Shown one piece after another: positions 59,848 through 64,000 of a stretch of 64,000 nt of DNA. This stretch comes from Allodiplogaster sudhausi. Lineage: Eukaryota > Nematoda > Chromadorea > Rhabditida > Diplogasteridae. The DNA is taken from positions 302,501 to 366,500 of the forward strand of contig CALZFC010000053.1 of NCBI GenBank assembly GCA_945643635.1. Direction: 5' to 3'. Each line of letters opens with the position of its first letter. Positions within the stretch are counted from its first letter, which is position 1. Below the pieces are notes generated by a model that worked only from the letters and a program-made list of their open reading frames with translations, searched no databases and had not been told where the DNA came from. Made by a program: the position numbers and the translations under genes.

Positions 59848-60319
59848 TCGCCCTCACACTGACTTCCTTCTCCATTCTTCCTCTAAGTCTTTCTTCCTCA
59901 CTTACACTATTACTCAGTCCGCAGCTGATATTGCGAAAGGAGTGAAATCGAAGCTTATAATAGAAGTTTATTGTACGCTCAGCTAAATTGGAGAGGGAGA
60001 GAGGGCTAGAGAAAGAGAAAGAGAAAGAGAGAGAGAGACAAAGAGATAAAGAAAGAATGAAAGAAAGAGAGGAAGAAAGAGAGAGGAGTATACAAAATTA
60101 TTAAGTTTAATAGTAAGGGAAGCAAAGGCGAGAAACGAATGTAGTTATGAGAGAGGAAATGGATATTGCGCTTTTCGCCATTATTGCTGTTGTATACTAT
60201 ATGAATCTGTGGCCCGGCCCTTTATTTCGTACTTTTCGTCTAATTCTCTCTCTCTCTCTCTCTCTTACTCTCTTTCTTTCTCTGCTGTATCTTACTTCTC
60301 TCTCCTCTCTCTCTTTCCT

Positions 60320-60352
<33 letters not shown>

Positions 60353-60953
60353 CCAAAATATATTCGTGTGCCATAAATGGTGGCGGAAGCGATCGACTGA
60401 AAGAGGCTGGTGCATTCTCTGATTACGAAATTACTAATAATGCATCGGTGCTTAATGCGATTTGGCTCTCAATGTGAGGCCGATCATAACAATCCAGAAA
60501 AGCCAGGATAAATATGTCGTAGAAAGCGGAGAATAGTTGAAATTGGTCTGGATTCAAAAGGATTTTGTGCAGTCGTTCAGAGAGCGAGGAATATGATCGT
60601 TTTGTATAATGGAACTAGTAGAGTAATCGAAATAGTCAAGAAAGGATAATATTCGTAACAGAAATGAGGAGATATGTAATGGAGAGAGGGAGAAACAGAG
60701 AGAGAGAGAGAGAGTTAGCGCGAGGGAGGAGAGCAAGAGAGAGGGAGAGAGAGAGCGAGGGAAATAGAGAGAGAGAGAGAGAGAGCGAGGGAGAAAGAGC
60801 GAGGGGAGAGACTGCCCTCGTTGTCTGCGAGAAATCACCCCTCATCACCCCCTGATTCCGACAACGATTTCAAGGCAAGATGAATGGCATGGGTGTGACG
60901 AATGGATTGCGAACGAGTGAGACAAAGGAAGAGCTGACAGGGAGAGAGAGGGA

Positions 60954-60991
<38 letters not shown>

Positions 60992-61443
60992 AAGAAAGAA
61001 AGAGGAGAGAGAAAGAAAGATAGAGAGAGAGAGAGATTGTAAGACAAAGGTGGAGATGGCCTGCCAAAAGGCTGGCAGCAGCAACTCTCTCTCTCTCTGT
61101 GTATGTGCAGCCTCAAAAGGTGAAAGGGCGCAGAGGATGAAGGCCATGTACAAGGCAAAACAGCAGATGGGGAAGAATGAGGAAGGGATTTGGTGTTGGG
61201 GGGGGGGAGAGGCAGGAGAGACCGCCTGTACGAAAGGCAAGGGATCTAGGGGGAGCTAGGGAGGGGTAGACAGGTAGCATCCCTACAACGGCAGTGAACA
61301 CAGAGTGACCGCGAGGCGAACTGACAGAGGACTCCTTTATCTCGCTCTCTCTCTCTCTCTCTCTCACTCCCTTTCTCTCTCACTCTTTATCTCTCTCCCT
61401 CTGTCGTCTCTATCTCTCTCTCGGCCTTGAGTCTCTGTTCGTG

Positions 61444-61486
<43 letters not shown>

Positions 61487-62439
61487 CTATGTTTGTGCAG
61501 TCCCCTCAGCAAGGCCCTCCTTCCGACCCTTCCAGCCAGCCTCTCTTCCTCTTCTCTCTGCGCAAAGGCATGAGATGGATGAGATAGGGCAGACGGGAAG
61601 AGGAGAATGGAAACAGTTTTTGGAAAAAATTGGTTGTTAATTTGGTTTGCATAAATTTCATTCTTGTTATAATAATTAGAGAAGAAGAAAAAAGAAAACA
61701 AAACATTCAAGGTGAGCGCAATCCGGAAGCATCAGATATAATCATTAACATTCTCTCTCTCTTGGCAAGTCCTCCGATAAAGAAAACTGGCTGATGATTC
61801 TGATGAATCATTGATAGGTGGTGACTTTTTCTTTAATGAATGCCATAAAAAATAGCCGAGCATTAATTCCGTCGAGGTCATCATGCACTTCACTTCACAT
61901 TGTACCCTTTGTTATGTGACCACGAACTATTCTTGTGGAGGGGGTGAGGGAGAAGAAGAGAGAGAATAGTTGAGAGAGAAAAGATAGGGCAGAGAGTGAG
62001 AGAATGGAGAGAGAGAAATGGAAAGAGAGTAAGAAAAAGAGAAGAGGAGAGATAGAGAGAGAGAAAAAAGTGAGTGAGAGAGAGGGAGAGAGAGATAGAT
62101 AGAAAAGGAGAGAGGGTAGAGAGTGGAGAGAGAGTGATGCGTGGAACACCTCATCACGGACTCATCGCCAAAGGCGAGGTGGTCATGCGTGCTGAACACT
62201 CATATAGACAGGTGACGAGGACTCTCTCTTTCTTTCTCTCTCTTTGTCTCTCTCTCTCTCTCTCTTTCGCTCTCTTGTCGCCCTCTTTCCGATCACATAA
62301 ATCACTCTACTCAGATATAGTAGTAAGACAGGAAAGGGGCAGTGATATCGAGAAAATCAGGCAAAGAGGCAGAGATGCAGACAATATGTTCATCAGGTCC
62401 ATCAATGGAAGTGAATCTCGTTCTCCATCTCCCTTTCAC

Positions 62440-62480
62440 TCTCTCTCTCTTTCTCTCACCCTATATTTCTCACTCTTTCT

Positions 62481-62519
<39 letters not shown>

Positions 62520-62632
62520 CCTCTATATTTCTCTATTTTTCTCTCTCTTTCTCTCTTTATTTCTCTCTCTCTTTCTCTCCCTCTATATTTCTCTCTTTTT
62601 CTCTCTCTTTCTTTCTCTCTCTCTTTGTCATA
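62440..62632. repeat. CT-rich array with a ~60-bp higher-order repeat
   Basis: The block 'tctccctctatatttctct' followed by tttttctctctctttctctc recurs at about 62515, 62545 and 62575, so the CT array has a longer internal period. Confidence 0.8.
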
Positions 62633-63383
62633 AAATTGCACGAACATGAAATAGATATTTACGGTTCATAGCCACCGATGCCTCTTATGCGTTACATGCA
62701 TACACGACGTTGAATGGACGCATAAAGAGTGTTCGGCCGGGACTTTCGATGCCGAAAGGAGAGCCAGACACCAAATAATTCATTCGACACCATATCGAAA
62801 GGAGACAAAATTTACTGCGACGAATATAGAAACTGGAAAACCCCCGTTATACTCCACTTAATTGGAGCATATTGACTTCTAATTAATGGCAAATTCATGG
62901 CGAATTTAAAAGAAATGAAAATAAATAAATAAATAAATAAAACAATGCAAACAAGCAATTTATAGTTGGATTAGCCCGATTGTGTGATGGACACAACAGA
63001 GATGTTATATGGCCGAACGTCAACTTTATGGCCGCGGTACGAAAGGGAGAGAGAGATAGGGAGAGTGTGAGAAAGAGAGGGAGAGAGAGAGAGTGGTCAG
63101 TGAAGATATTATCGCCAGCCGAGGGGAGAGGGGATCGTACGGCACTACGACCTAACAAGAGGAAGCGCATGTAATTCTTGCATATTCTAATAATCTCCAG
63201 GAAGTTGATCAGCAAATTGAAAAAATGGCAGGCTATCGATAGGGTTATGACAAGATCGTTGTTCTTTCTCTGCTTCTCTCTGCTGCTGTTGAATAAAGCT
63301 GGTGAACGGGCAAAGATGGGCAAGCTGCTGACAATGTTCATGGCTTTCCTGCTACCTGGATAATTAACTAGCTATATTGGAAA

Positions 63384-63418
<35 letters not shown>

Positions 63419-64000
63419 TAGAGAGATGGAAGAGAAAGAGAGGGCGAGGGGATACTGAAGATAAAGGGAGAAGCGGTCCTATTCAATGCAAGAGCAGGTG
63501 CGCGGCAGTGGTTGGCCACGGCTTGAGGAGAAAGTAAACGAGAATGACAGGAAGAGATAGAGAGGTAGCGAGATGGAAGGAGAGAAAAAAAGAGGGAGAG
63601 AGGGAGAGAGAGTGGACAGATCGAGGGAGAGAGAGATAGAGTAAGAAAGTTCAGGGAGTGAGAGAGAGAGAACAATAACGCACATGCATGACGAAGAGAG
63701 AAGCCCTCGAGCTGAAGCTAACTGTCTGCTCCTCTCCGATATGGCTCTCTCTCTCTCTCTCTCTCTCTGTGTGAACTGAATACTTATCGCCTTCACGAGA
63801 GCTGTAATGAAAGGTGGACAAGTGGAGGGACTGTGGGAGAGAGATAGAGAGAGAGAGGAATGCAAGGAAAAAGAAGAGACCAAGAAAGAGAAAGAGAGAG
63901 AGAGAGAAAGAGAGAAAGTGAGGGGGAGAGAGGGAGAGAGACAGAGAAACAGAGAGAGCCAGACGCTCAAGCATCTCGTCTGAAATGGTCGCCAATTAAT

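Larger units (their letters stand above)
53896..64000. other. Repeat-dominated region upstream of the FERM gene
   Basis: About 10 kb of GA/CT arrays (for example 54000-54150, 55430-55660, 56860-57060, 57800-57960, 58070-58230, 58720-58820, 59450-59530, 60700-60800, 60940-61040, 61440-61490, 62440-62630 and 63840-63960) separated by unique islands. Apart from the micro-exon at 57526-57554 I saw no splice-flanked coding block. The many Ser/Leu- and Arg/Glu-rich frames here are microsatellite translations. Confidence 0.5.

Overview
The window is nuclear DNA from an animal, and most likely a nematode. The evidence is short GC-rich exons with GT-AG introns, AT-rich introns, no bacterial gene layout, and one seven-transmembrane chemoreceptor of the nematode serpentine type. 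No species can be named. The most visible trait is an extreme load of (GA)n/(CT)n microsatellite. It is in nearly every intron and intergenic stretch and produces dozens of meaningless Ser/Leu-rich or Glu/Arg-rich open frames.

Four loci lie on the minus strand and one on the plus strand. From left to right: (1) 1-2756, two decayed tandem fragments of an arginine kinase gene (minus), separated by a GA-rich array. (2) 3742-6267, five exons of mitochondrial ribosomal protein bL17m (minus). (3) 7889-34091, a 26-exon Kinase Suppressor of Ras gene (minus) with CA1, Ser/Pro-rich region, C1 zinc finger, FxFP ERK-docking motif and a kinase-like domain. Two Ala/Ser-rich exons at 34388-34540 and near 34.9 kb may be its 5' end. 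(4) 34.9-40.5 kb, intergenic. (5) 40503-53846, a 20-exon FERM-FA protein of the EPB41L4/L5 (Yurt) family (minus). (6) 43438-45252, the chemoreceptor gene, on the plus strand inside a 3.6-kb intron of the FERM gene. (7) 53.9-64 kb, repeat-dominated DNA with no gene I can support, apart from one orphan micro-exon with good splice sites at 57526-57554.

The exon chains were built by hand from splice motifs, reading-phase agreement and remembered family features. The KSR exons sum to 3126 nt (1041 residues plus stop), the FERM exons to 2160 nt (719 residues plus stop), MRPL17 to 651 nt (216 residues plus stop) and the chemoreceptor to 963 nt (320 residues plus stop). All are divisible by three. 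Two junctions need non-canonical splice dinucleotides: a CG acceptor in KSR at 20259-20260, and a GC donor in the FERM gene at 47838-47839.

The loci are not an operon by spacing and do not form one pathway. KSR is a Ras-Raf-MEK-ERK scaffold, the FERM protein acts at membrane and junctional cortex, bL17m belongs to the mitochondrial large ribosomal subunit, and the chemoreceptor would act in sensory neurons. The most unusual points are the microsatellites that abut splice sites, the nested antisense chemoreceptor with a near-perfect 153-bp hairpin in front of it, a dispersed GGCGGGAAATT-type intronic motif, and the paired arginine kinase wrecks.
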